Shown here one piece after another: positions 33,401 through 42,300 of a stretch of DNA of 64,000 bases. Location: assembly GCA_963575745.1 (NCBI GenBank), contig CAUYUJ010007224.1:290001-354000 (forward strand), given 5' to 3'. The DNA is from Prorocentrum cordatum. Lineage: Eukaryota; Sar; Dinophyceae; Prorocentrales; Prorocentraceae. Both the position numbers and the translations under genes were made by a program. Within the stretch, counting starts at the first letter, position 1; each line of letters opens with the position of its first letter. The notes beneath the pieces are model-generated. The model was given only the letters and a program-made list of their open reading frames with translations. It ran no database searches and was not told the origin of the DNA.

Positions 33401-35854
33401 GGCTGGGGCTGCCCACACTGGCAAGGCCAAGGCAGCCAAGGGGCCCTCGGGCCACGGCCCGAAACCGAAGGCGGCCAGTTCAGCAGCGCCTCAGCATGCC
33501 GATGATCTTGGCCATCCTGGTGGTGATGACGACGAGGTGCTGGCAGAACCGGCCAAAGCACTCCTGGAGGCATATCACCATGAGGTGGCGCTCGCCGACC
33601 TCAACTGCGTCGGCATGGAGGAGTGCGCGAGCGAGGATACAGGCGCAGACTCAGCCCCTTCATCGAGTGCGGCTTCCTCGGACCAAGAGGGCGGCCAGGG
33701 CGGCGGGGCCCCTCCGCCGCCGCCGCCGCGTCCTGCAGCGGCTGGCAGGGCTGGCAGGGGTCGTGGCAGGGGCAGAGCCCGAGGCCGAGGCAGGGCCGCC
33801 GCTGCCGCTGCTGCTGCCGGGACCGAGCCCGACGCCGAGGTCGGCGCGGCTGGCGCGGCGCCAGCAGCCAAGGCCAAGGTCAAGGGCAAGGCCAAAACAT
33901 TCAGGGACGATGCCGCTCAAGTGATCTGCTTGCCTTCGGCCAACCGCCGACCTGGGCGTCTGGGCTCTGGGCTCTGGGCCTCGGCCGCAAACGAGCCACG
34001 AGATACGAGATCCGACCCCCGACCGCCAAGCGATGCGACGAGGGCGAGGGGCGAGGGGTGCGAGGGGCAAGGGGCAAGGGCAAAACAAAACGCCATGCGA
34101 CGATTGCGCAGAGCCCTGGGCCCAGGGCCCCGGCCCCAGACCCCAGGCCCCAGATCCCAGACCCTGGAGCCCAGAGCCCAGAGCTCAGGGGACGCGAGAA
34201 TGCCACTGGCCAGTGGCCAGTGGCCAGTGGGGGCGGGGGCTGGCAGCTGGCTCGCTGGCTCACGTCTCAAGTCCCAAGCCCCCAAGCCCCAAGCCCCAAG
34301 CTTTCGACTGTGGGCTCTGGAGCCTGGGGCCTAAGGCTCATGGCCAAGGCCCAATGGCCGCGTGCCCTGAGCTTCGGGGAAGGAGGAAGGAGGATGAAGG
34401 AGGAAGGTGGGCAGGTGGCAGGTGGCAGGTCTGCCTCGAAGGCAGGCAATACCCCAGTAAGCCAGTAAGCCCTATTTGAGACTTGAGACACTTTGCTACT
34501 TCGCTACGGAGAAGTGGGTTGGAGAGTTGGAGGTTCGTGGCTAGAGAATGGGGAGCGGGGGGCGGGGGGAGGGAGGGTGGATGGGGGGGGGGGGGGGGGA
34601 GGGGGAGGGGGGGCGGAGAGGGGGGAGAGCGCAGAGGTCAGAGGGCAGAGGGCAGGGGGGATGGTGGGAAGAGGGGCGGATCAGGCAGAAGGAGAGCAGG
34701 AGGCTGGATGGCTGGATACATGAGGCATGGGGCATAAAGCATAAGTCAGCAGGGTAGCAAGATGGAAGGAGCCTCGGCTGAACATTGAACTCGTCGGCCG
34801 TCGGCGTCCATGCCCCATGCGCCCATGCAGTCCGCGCCGTTGGACCGCCGGCCACCGCCCTCGCGGCGGGAGAGCGGGAGACGCGGGGAAAAGGGGAGGC
34901 AGAATGCAGTGCAAGCGGAGGCCGCGAGAGAGGAGAGAGGAGGGAGTAGGGAATAAGGTGACATAGCGCATAGCGCTACGCGCATGCACGTCCTGACATG
35001 TAGAAATCTGGAACGGGGGCAAGTGTGCCGGAGGTCCCCCCCCGCCGCAAGCGCCAGGGTGCCCCTGGGCCGACGAGAATCTGCACGCGGGATGCCTCGC
35101 AGTGCGTCAGACGGCTCGAGGGGTTCCTGGTGCCCTACGGTCTTGGTGACTTGGCCCCATGCCCCTAGGCGTTGATGGGGGGCTCGTCGTCTTGGGGCTT
35201 GGGGTATTGGGGGTCCCTCTTGGGTCTTGGGCACAGGCCCCCGAGGACCGCCAGGCTCAACGGGTTTCACGCGTTCCCTAGCTTTCCCGGGCCCTAACGC
35301 CTAACGCCTAACGTCGCACAGACCACAGGCCCCAGTGGTCAGTGGTCCCAGAGGTTTCGCAGGTCCCACAAATCCCCCATGGCCCAGGGCCCAGGATTCA
35401 CGAGTTCCACGGGCCACAAGTCATCTTTGCTGCTATTAGCTATTAGGGTGCTTTGCTGGGGTCATGCAAATTTACAAGTTTGGTCCACTGGCCACTGGCC
35501 CATTGCCCAAAGCCCCGTTGGAATTTTGGGGTTGTGGCTTGTGGCTGTCGGAGATTGAATGAGGATTTAGACCGCTTCTTGGTGCCCTACAAGAGGATTT
35601 ATCTTGTGTATGATAGCTTCGGCAGGACAATCGGAGAACTCCACCCCAGGCATGGCGAGACGTACGTGTGCAGCGCCCTCTGCGCAGCCAAGCACCACAA
35701 GGAGCGTTGCAGCAGAACCCGTGGTTGGAAAGGGCCCCAGGACGGGGAGCCGGTGGAGGCGGTGCACAGGGTTTTGATACAATGGTTGATCGACGGCCTC
35801 GACGAGGGCATGCACAAGAGCACGGCCGCCCACATGGAGGCGCCGAGAGCATGA
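23666..35854 (+). CDS. Gene 2: nine-exon uncharacterised protein with HMG-box-like segment
   Basis: Proposed exons are 23,666-24,433; 26,384-26,988; 28,135-28,359; 28,913-29,369; 29,850-30,730; 31,316-31,485; 31,884-32,219; 33,030-33,920; 35,564-35,854. Reading phase is conserved across every junction, which supports one gene of about 1,540 residues. The order is: Arg/Ser/Pro-rich N-terminus, helical region, acidic region, a segment with VSRWWK, a second helical region, an HMG-box-like fold split by intron 5, an Ala/Gly/Arg-rich linker, and a Cys/His-rich C-terminal module. I recall similar unnamed proteins in dinoflagellates but know no function. DNA binding is a reasonable inference from the HMG-like part. 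A relict leader precedes it. There is one frame break near 30,435. Most donors are GC. The last exon may instead splice onward at 35,838. Confidence 0.6.
24434..26383 (+). other. Gene 2 intron 1, mostly GGA repeat
   Basis: About 1.95 kb between a GC donor and an AAG|GGG acceptor. The first half mixes purine- and pyrimidine-rich sequence; the second half is dominated by the longest GGA tract of the window. Confidence 0.5.
25307..26090 (+). repeat. Longest GGA tract, about 780 bp
   Basis: Nearly pure (GGA)n/(GGGA)n on the plus strand with very few pyrimidines. The long poly-Arg/Gly/Glu frame and, on the other strand, the poly-Ser/Leu/Pro frame are translations of the repeat. Such polypurine-polypyrimidine tracts can form triplex DNA. 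Confidence 0.95.
26384..26988 (+). CDS. Gene 2 exon 2
   Basis: Convincing coding from about 26,412 (AIELLINVLM onwards) with the conserved-looking WTLWRYVRHRND, then an acidic stretch with repeated GAP(M/V/I)V units, then a hydrophobic helix-rich part. The 5' border is uncertain by about 30 bases because a CCGGTCAG triplicate lies there. The donor ACAG|GCGATT is phase 2 and joins exon 3 in frame. Confidence 0.65.
28135..28359 (+). CDS. Gene 2 exon 3
   Basis: Begins after CCCAG|GCGT and encodes about 75 residues including VLHRSVVPLLKQDD and FDVSSYWTKLLSS. The donor CCGG|GCGCCC is phase 2. Intron 2 (26,989-28,134) contains pyrimidine tracts and many CCCTAG/CCAGCCC duplications. Confidence 0.6.
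28913..29369 (+). CDS. Gene 2 exon 4
   Basis: Encodes about 152 residues, HLTVAEQLLRMTWCNSLPDE onwards. It includes a short Cys/His cluster (HCETPNCPGGPGC) and the motif TPSVSRWWKCMPI. The donor CCAG|GCTTAG is phase 0; an in-frame stop follows directly inside the intron, which supports the border. Confidence 0.7.
29850..30730 (+). CDS. Gene 2 exon 5, with frame break near 30,435
   Basis: Begins TGCAG|GCGGGG and encodes about 290 residues with good coding character (HVMAWIMSRDGL, AKTCAGSLRYPWR-like KTCAGSLRYPWR, ELQQRIAREFYDL). The first frame is convincing to YVADRLV near 30,435; beyond it the convincing frame is shifted by one base (FDREVGHSQTRAHIDS onwards). The end encodes the first half of the HMG-like box (WNAYVEYHKG). 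The donor GGAG|GTTCTC is phase 1. Confidence 0.65.
31316..31485 (+). CDS. Gene 2 exon 6, second half of HMG-box-like fold
   Basis: Begins CCGAG|GTTT. The peptide FLRKVAGMWKNESQEERDRF, followed by DQLALLEKADRN, matches helices 2 and 3 of an HMG box (the W with the LS/EE-type turn, then F..LA...K). It is followed by an acidic tail. I end it at GGAG|GCGGCC; without splicing it would stop at TGA 31,501. That alternative would split gene 2 into two genes. Confidence 0.6.
31884..32219 (+). CDS. Gene 2 exon 7
   Basis: Begins GACAG|GTGG and encodes about 112 residues including HWEIGCATSPLRADLM and VEGMLPKRVHYDAACDGYLC. The donor GATG|GTCGCT is phase 0. If left unspliced the frame stops at 32,258. 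Confidence 0.6.
32840..32897 (+). repeat. CTAGCCGG/CTAGCGG intronic cluster
   Basis: About seven overlapping GGCTAGC-based units inside gene 2 intron 7. The units are partly self-complementary and could fold. The same style of micro-duplication recurs in most introns of this window. Confidence 0.7.
33030..33920 (+). CDS. Gene 2 exon 8
   Basis: Begins GAAG|GAGT and encodes 297 residues. A folded-looking part comes first (LPWEFEFAYSEDL onwards). Then come acidic stretches, a Pro run and a long Ala/Gly/Arg-rich linker, ending in a Lys-rich segment (AKAKVKGKAKTF). Linkers of this type are often disordered nucleic-acid-binding tails. The donor TCAA|GTGATC is phase 0. Confidence 0.65.
35564..35854 (+). 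CDS. Gene 2 last exon, Cys/His-rich module
   Basis: Begins TGAG|GATT and encodes about 96 residues: LVYDSFGRTIGELHPRHGET, then C..LC...HH...C and a helical end (VLIQWLIDGLDEGMHK). The spaced Cys and His residues suggest a small metal-binding module. It stops at TGA 35,852; a GC donor at 35,838 (ATGGAG|GCGCCG) could allow a further exon that I could not identify. Confidence 0.55.
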   Translation, partial: DLDRFLVPYKRIYLVYDSFGRTIGELHPRHGETYVCSALCAAKHHKERCSRTRGWKGPQDGEPVEAVHRVLIQWLIDGLDEGMHKSTAAHMEAPRA

Positions 35855-37450
35855 ACCATTGAGGTGCTGGGCCGCTGGACGCTGGGCGTGCGAAATTGAT
35901 ATGATTTGTGATTTGCGATGGAGGCGCGTGGTTACAAATGCAGCAGATAGAGGATAGCGGATTGAGGATTGACAAGGGACAAGGGGCAACGACCCAGATC
36001 TCCTCTCTTGCCTCTTGCGTCCCACTTCTCCCCTCCTCCCTCATCCCTCCCTCCTCTCCCCCTTGCTTCTTGCTCCTTGCTCCTTGCCCTCTCCTCCTCT
36101 TCTCCCTTGTTCTCGGGTTCTCTTGTTCCTCGTTCCGCCCTCCAGGCCCCGGGGCTCCAGGCTCCAGGCTCCAGGGGCCCAGGAATCCAGGGGCAAGGGG
36201 GAGAGGAGGGAGGATGGGGGATGGGGCAGGATGGCAGGATGAGGGATGAGGAGGAACGAGGAGTGAGGAAAGGGGGAGGGCGGAGGGAGCAGGGAGAGGA
36301 TGGGGAAGGAGCATTAGGTAACATGAGTCAGGAAGAGCGGGGGGCAGCAATCAGCAATCAGCGGTAGCAAGTAGCAACAAAACAACAAAACCACAGTGAC
36401 ACAGGACCACAGTTGCCGGCCATCAGCAGCGACTCAGAGACGCAGAGTGGCAAGAAGCAATGTTGCAATATCAGGAATCAGAAACTAGGGAGGAGGGCGA
36501 GGAGGGAAACGGGAATATGAGGAATGAGGCAATGAGCCAGAGGTGCGGACGAAGGAGGGAGGAAAAGCAGCGAGCAGCGAATTGCGAATAGCAGGAGAGC
36601 CGGAGGAACAGAAAACCAGAAAAGGACCAGACCATGATTTTGACATCTTGCTGGGACCAAGGCAGCAGGCAGCGTGATCTCATTCTTCGAAGCACAATTC
36701 AGATCCACATCCCATATCTCGACGTCCCTGGTAGGCGCGCAAACCGTTCACTCCAAGCTCCAACCGACCCCTGGCCCCTAGCGCCTAGCGCATGGTACAT
36801 GGCTTACATGGCCTGGACGTCTAGACGTCTAGACTCTAGACTGGTCTTGTCTGTCTTGTCTCTTGTCGTCTTGTCTCGTGGCATGGTCTGCGCTACTAGT
36901 GATTTGTTGGGCAAACGTGTCGAAAGTGGAGATGCTGGGCTTCAGCGTTTCGGCCTTCCTGACTTCACGAAACCGGGTCCGGGGTCACTTCTGTCTCGAG
37001 TCTTTGGTCGCCCTCATCCCTGATCCCGTAGTCCGTAGTCGCTCCTGTGCCATTGGTTATTGGTTATTGAAGGTAATGGGGGTAGTGAAGAGTGGAGTAT
37101 GTACTGCGCACTACGCGCGATGTACGATGTGCATCGGTACTAGCCCCCATATTATTTGTTGCTGGTTCACCACCACCAGCCACATACTTTATCATCGCGG
37201 TCATCATCGCCCAACACTCTCAACATCCACCATCCCCATCAAGCAATCAAGCATCAAGCATCGTCGCCGTCGTCGTCACCGCCATTACCCATGACCCATT
37301 ACCCATCGCCGTGAGAAGACTCACCGACTCACCATCGCAATTGGTTCGTTGGTTGTTGCTAAATGCTAAACCCTACAACCTACAACCATTGCTACATTGT
37401 TAGTTGTTGTTACACTGTTAGTTGTTAGCTGTTAGTTGTTAGTGCGTTAG
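35855..37450. other. Gene 2 to gene 3 spacer, first part
   Basis: Pyrimidine-rich then purine-rich low-complexity sequence with short duplications. Two pieces look faintly coding: about 36,640-36,720 (either strand) and about 36,890-37,020 (plus strand, GKRVESGDAGLQRFG). Neither could be tied to a gene by phase or content. Confidence 0.4.
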
Positions 37451-38110
37451 TGCGTTAGCGTTAGCTCTTAGTGGTTGTCATCGCTGACATCTGTCATCGT
37501 CGTTCTCGTCGTCATATGTGTCGTCATGGGTTTGATTGGTACCCGCATGCATGTAGCATGTATGCCTTAGACATAGCAACGGCCCTTATCACCGATGTGA
37601 TGACTGACACCGCGTTCATCATTTAGCTTGAACAGCCTTGTTGTCTTTTTTGGGTTGCTCTGATCTCTGACCTCTGACCGTCCCCCCAACCCCCAGCCAT
37701 CTTACACCTGACCCCTCATGCTTTTACTGGTATTAGCTATTAGCTAGGAACTACAGCTATAACTCTATAGCCTAGCCACTTAGTACTTAGTATTACCGCC
37801 ACGATTTGCATAGCATGTTAGCATATTGTCACGCTTTATCCCCTTATGCCATTTGTTACATATCATATATGACGTAGTGTGTTGACGTGTTGCACATGAC
37901 ACCCAAACCTATGACACGATATCACATTGCACATTGCACCCCATATGCACCTATTACCCTATATTGAATCGCTATGCCAAAACTTTATACGTCATATATT
38001 ATACATTACCACATTACCACACGTTATAGTTTATACCAAATCACTTCATTTCATCGTACCTATCAAATATATCATATCATATCATGTCTCCTAACTTATT
38101 CTATATTTTA
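37451..38110. other. AT-rich island without open frames
   Basis: Noticeably richer in A+T than anything nearby, with repeated ATATCATAT, TTAGTTGTTAG and TTAGCTATTAGC words and no useful open frame on either strand. Function is unknown. Confidence 0.6.
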
Positions 38111-38138
38111 TCATCTTACCACTCATGCGGCACCAACC

Positions 38139-38302
38139 CGGCACTAAGGCCGGCACTAAGGCCGGCACTTAGGCCGGCACTAAGGCGGCACTAACGCAAC
38201 ACTGGGTGCGGCACTAAGCCGGCACTAAGGCCGGCACTAAGGCCCGGCACTAAGGCCGGCACTAAGGGCGGCACTAAGGCCGGCACTAAGCCGGCACTAA
38301 GA
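38139..38302 (+). repeat. GGCACTAAGGCC short tandem repeat
   Basis: About 13 units of GGC(C)GGCACTAAG in 165 bp, period 10-13. Degenerate relatives (GCGGCACCAAGCCGGGCG, GTAGTGCGGGCGT) continue at 38,348-38,440 and 38,528-38,650. Confidence 0.85.
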
Positions 38303-38310
38303 CGTTACTA

Positions 38311-38906
38311 ATGCGTGCTTGAGCCCCCCCTTTCGCCATACTTAGAAAGATGGTGCGGCACCGAGCCGGGCGTAGTGCGTTACTTCTGCCCTCCGACGCC
38401 CATCGTTTGATTCATGCGGCGGGCGTATGCGGCACTAAGGGCATCCCCCAATCCCATTGGCCAACTCATGATCCCCAAGATCTGATATTTGAGTTCTGGG
38501 GATCCCTCAGGGGGCCCTCAGGGGATGATGCGGCACCAGTGCGGCACCCATCTTGGCCTCGATGCGGCACCAAGCCGGGCGTAGTGCGGGCGTAAGGTTG
38601 GCCTTCGCGCAGGCGTGATGCGGCGCTAAGCCGGGCGCAGTGCGGGCGTTAGAAGCCCTTGTGGGCCCCCAGCGCCCCAGTGGCCCGATGAGGGTATGAT
38701 GGGGGGTGCATAAGACATAAGAACAACATGTGAACATATGATATATGATAGCATGATAGCAGCAAGAAGCAATAGCATCGTGGCATCGTGGCCTCAAGAC
38801 TCGCTGATTCCGCCCCTCGGCTAGCTGCTAGCTGGCCCTGGCCCCTGGCCAGCCGGCCAGCCGCCCAGCCCCCAGCCAGCCCGCCAGACAACCTACCAGA
38901 TACCAG
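38311..38906. other. Spacer upstream of gene 3
   Basis: Contains the degenerate tail of the GGCACTAA repeat and then short duplications (GATAGCATGATAGCA, GGCATCGTGGC, GCCAGCCGGCCAGCC). No relict spliced leader was found here. Confidence 0.5.
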
Positions 38907-39350
38907 ATGGCGTCGGGGTCGGGGGGGCGCGATCGCCCCCGCAGCCCCCGCGGGAGCGAGGGAAAGGGGGGCTCAGAAAAGATGTCAGAATTGGACCAGC
39001 TGGCGGAGCTCCTCGGCGATGAGTCGGAGTCGGCGGAGAGCGAGGCGGCCGAGGACGAGAAGTCTGAGAAATCCGAGCCCCGCGAGGCCGCCGAGGAGGG
39101 CGAGAAGGCCGCGGGCTCGCCCGCGGCGGGAGCTGCAAGTGCCGCCAAGCCGCCCTGGGATCATCGGAAACACCATGCCCAAAACTCGAAAACTCTAGCC
39201 CCCCCGCAGCCCCCATCCCCGAAACTCAGCCCGCAGAGAAGCGAGTTTTGCTCATGGCCAGGGCCTTGAAGAATTTTGGCGGCGAGAAATTTCGACGCGC
39301 TCTTGCGCACGCCTCTGTGGTGAATCGTATAGAATCAGGCATGCCCGAAA
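38907..39350 (+). CDS. Gene 3 exon 1 (N-terminus, frame break near 39,150)
   Basis: Starts MASGSGGRDRPRSPRG and continues through a Glu/Ser-rich acidic stretch to about AASAAKPPW (39,150-39,160). From there the convincing frame is the one missing a base: SSETPCPKLENSSPPAAPIP, then VLLMARALKNFGGEKFRRAL to about 39,340. The 3' border is not settled, because no donor gives the phase 2 needed by the next recognised exon. Another exon may lie between. Confidence 0.45.
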
Positions 39351-42300
39351 GTCGGGGGGGGGGGAAGCGAAAATGTAGATTTCACGCCCCTGGGGCCCTG
39401 AGACCTGAGACCTCGGGGCCCGCGCCCCCCGACGCGAGTGCTCCCCCATCCCACTCCCCTGTCCCCTTCCCTCCGGGAGCGGGTGGCGGGCGGCATCCCC
39501 CCGAGAGCCCGAGCGGGGGGCCGTGGCGTCCGGCGCGGCGGAGGGCGGGGGCGGGTTGGCGGGCCGGCGGCAGGCGCGGTTGGCGGTTGGCTACTGGCGG
39601 CCGGCACGGGAGACTAGGAAAATTTGCGGTCTTCGGGCCAGGAGCCAAGGGTCCAGGGTCCTGGGGCCCAGGGCCCCAGGGTCCAGAGCTGTGTCATATG
39701 TGCGCATGCACACTGGCTGCGTGTTGCGCGTACACGCATACACGCATACATGCACGCGCGCATGCGCGCATACACGTTAACAAACACCTCAGACGCATGA
39801 CATGCACATGCACCAGAGCACCAAATACCACCCACCAGACACAAACATTATAAACTATAATACACTATACGCTATATACTATATGCAATATGCAATGTGC
39901 TGTACGCCATACCCCATACCGCCTACCCCATACCCCATACCCCACGCACTGGTTGGCCAAGATCTTACTTCTCGGGATCTCGAATCTCGAGTCTGGGTTT
40001 TTTTGGATCTCCGCTGGCCCTGGGGCCTGGGGCCTGGATCCTGGATGGGGGGGGGGAGGGGGGATGCCATGGGCCATGGGGCCATGGATCCATGGATCGA
40101 GGATAAGGGATACGGGATAAGCGATGAGGGGTAAAGGTAGTGAGGTAGTGGGTAGTGGGGCGGGGAGCAGAGGACCATGCATCATATGTCATATGATCAG
40201 ACAGCAGACAAGGGGGAGAGGAGGGGAGAGGGGAGAGGGAACGCGGCACGGAAGGGCGGGAGGAGGGCAGAGGGCAAAGGGCAGCACGCAAGACGCAAGA
40301 CAAAAGACAATGAACAATGAACACTCTGATGCTTGATACCTGCCGGCTGCCATCCCCCAGGTCCACGCCCGACGGCGACAGCGATTACTGTTCGGACAGC
40401 TTTGCCAGCGACGACGAGAGCGAGGGCGAGGGGCCGAACGCCTGCGACTACAGCAAGATCGTGGAGTTTTGCGAGGGGGCGCCCGAGCAATGGGTCAGCT
40501 CCGTGCAGAAGATTCTATCCATGCCGATCCTCAGCGATACCTTCACCGTGGACCGCTCCTCGCTTCTCCCACCAGTCACCAGTCTCCCAGCTCCCACCCT
40601 AGGCCCTAGGCACTGGGCCCCAGGGCCCCAAGGCCCAAGGCCCCAGGATGAGGAGATGAGAGATGAGAAGATGATAATGGCGATATGTGAATATGAGAAC
40701 ATGAGAATATGAGGATGCGAGGGTGCGAGGGGGGTGGGAGGGGGGGCAGGGCGGCAGGGCGGTGGGGAGTTGGGAGTTGGGAGTAGGGGACATTCATGAG
40801 GGATGAGGGGGAGGAGGGAGGAGGGAGGGAGGAAGAGGAGGAGGATGGGGAGGAAGAGGAGGAGGAGAGGAGGAGACGAGGAAGGATGAGGAGGAGGTAG
40901 CCGGTAGCCGCTGCATGCTGCATAGGGCATAGGGGGGGCGGGGGGGCGCGTCCTCGGGTCCAGGGTCCAGGTGTCCAGGTACCTCAGCCCTCAGCTGCAT
41001 GTGGGCAGCCAGCAGCCTGCGCGCGGAGAGGGGGAATGGGGAGGAGGAGCGAAGAGGGGGATTGGGGATGGGGGGAGGAGTAACGAATAACGGGTAACAG
41101 GTAACGGCTACCCGCTACCTGGCTACCTGCTACTTGGCCACCTCGGGCACGGGGGTTCGTGTGCGACGAGTTAGAGGTATACTGGTATGCCGGTATACCG
41201 TATGCCTCATCGTGAGATCGTGAGCAGCAGGCGCCTTCGTGTCCGAGAGCATCGTTGATGGCTTATGGCTTTGAAAGGTTTTCTATCCTATTGTGCGATT
41301 GTGGCTTGTGGCTTGTGGCGCCACCCTGCTCCCTGCTGGTGGCGCCGCGCCGTCGGTGTGTGCTGCGCAGCGAGCGTCGCTCGACGCCCGCCCCCGCTCG
41401 TCGTCGCCCGCCCGAGCTGCGCCCCTGGCCCTGGCGCCCTGGCCCCCCTCCGTTCGATTATCCAGAATCCAGACCTGCTTGCGCAGGCCCCCTTGTTTCC
41501 GGCCCCCCTCCCCCGCCTCGTCCTCGTCTGGTCGTCTGGTGCAGGGCGGCCGTGTTGGATATTGGATATTGAGTCTGCCAAGATGGGGCCCTTCTCGGAT
41601 TGGGCGGTTGGGCTGCGCTCGGGCGCTGGCCGCTGGCCCGCTGGCCACTGGCCAGTGGCTTCGGTGCCTCGGTGCCGTCGTGCCGTCTCGGGCGTCCTGG
41701 GTTTTTGGCGTTGGGCGTTGGGCTCTAGCCTCTAGCACTCTAGCATCTCTAGCATCTAGCATCTAGCATCTAGCACTGTGCTCTGGGCTCCGGGGGGGGG
41801 GTTCGAGGTTCGAGGCCCTCGGCGCATGTCTCTCGGGCTCTTGGCTCTTGGGCGCTTGCTGTTTATTTTCTGCGGTGATTGAAAGGTTCGCAAGTTCATG
41901 GGCCGCCTCGCGGGCCCCTTCCTTCTTCCTCCTCCTCTCCTGCCCAGCGCAGGACAATAAGCTCTCCATCGCGACTGGCTTCAGCGGCAGCGATGCGCCA
42001 GTCAAGGCTCTCCAGCTGGTCGTCGGGGAGCTGGCCGTGCAACATGAATACTCCATCGACCACTGGAGCGTCTCGGAAAAGTTCATCAGAGCGAACCATC
42101 GGCCATCGCACTTCTACAACAAGATCGAGCAGCTGAACTGCGCGCCCGGTGACAGTCCCCAGTGCTCTTGTTGTGGTCCCTTCAAAGTGTGCGATGCCTA
42201 CAAGACATCGAATCTGGACATGCAGGTGGTGGGCTTCCCGTGCACTCCCTTCAGCGCCCTCAACATCCAGAGGTTTCTGTCCGACTACAGTCCTTTCGAC

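Noticed and set aside
36634-37023. Extra exons of gene 2
   Set aside because: Two faintly coding pieces exist but neither fits the phase or content of the last recognised exon with confidence.
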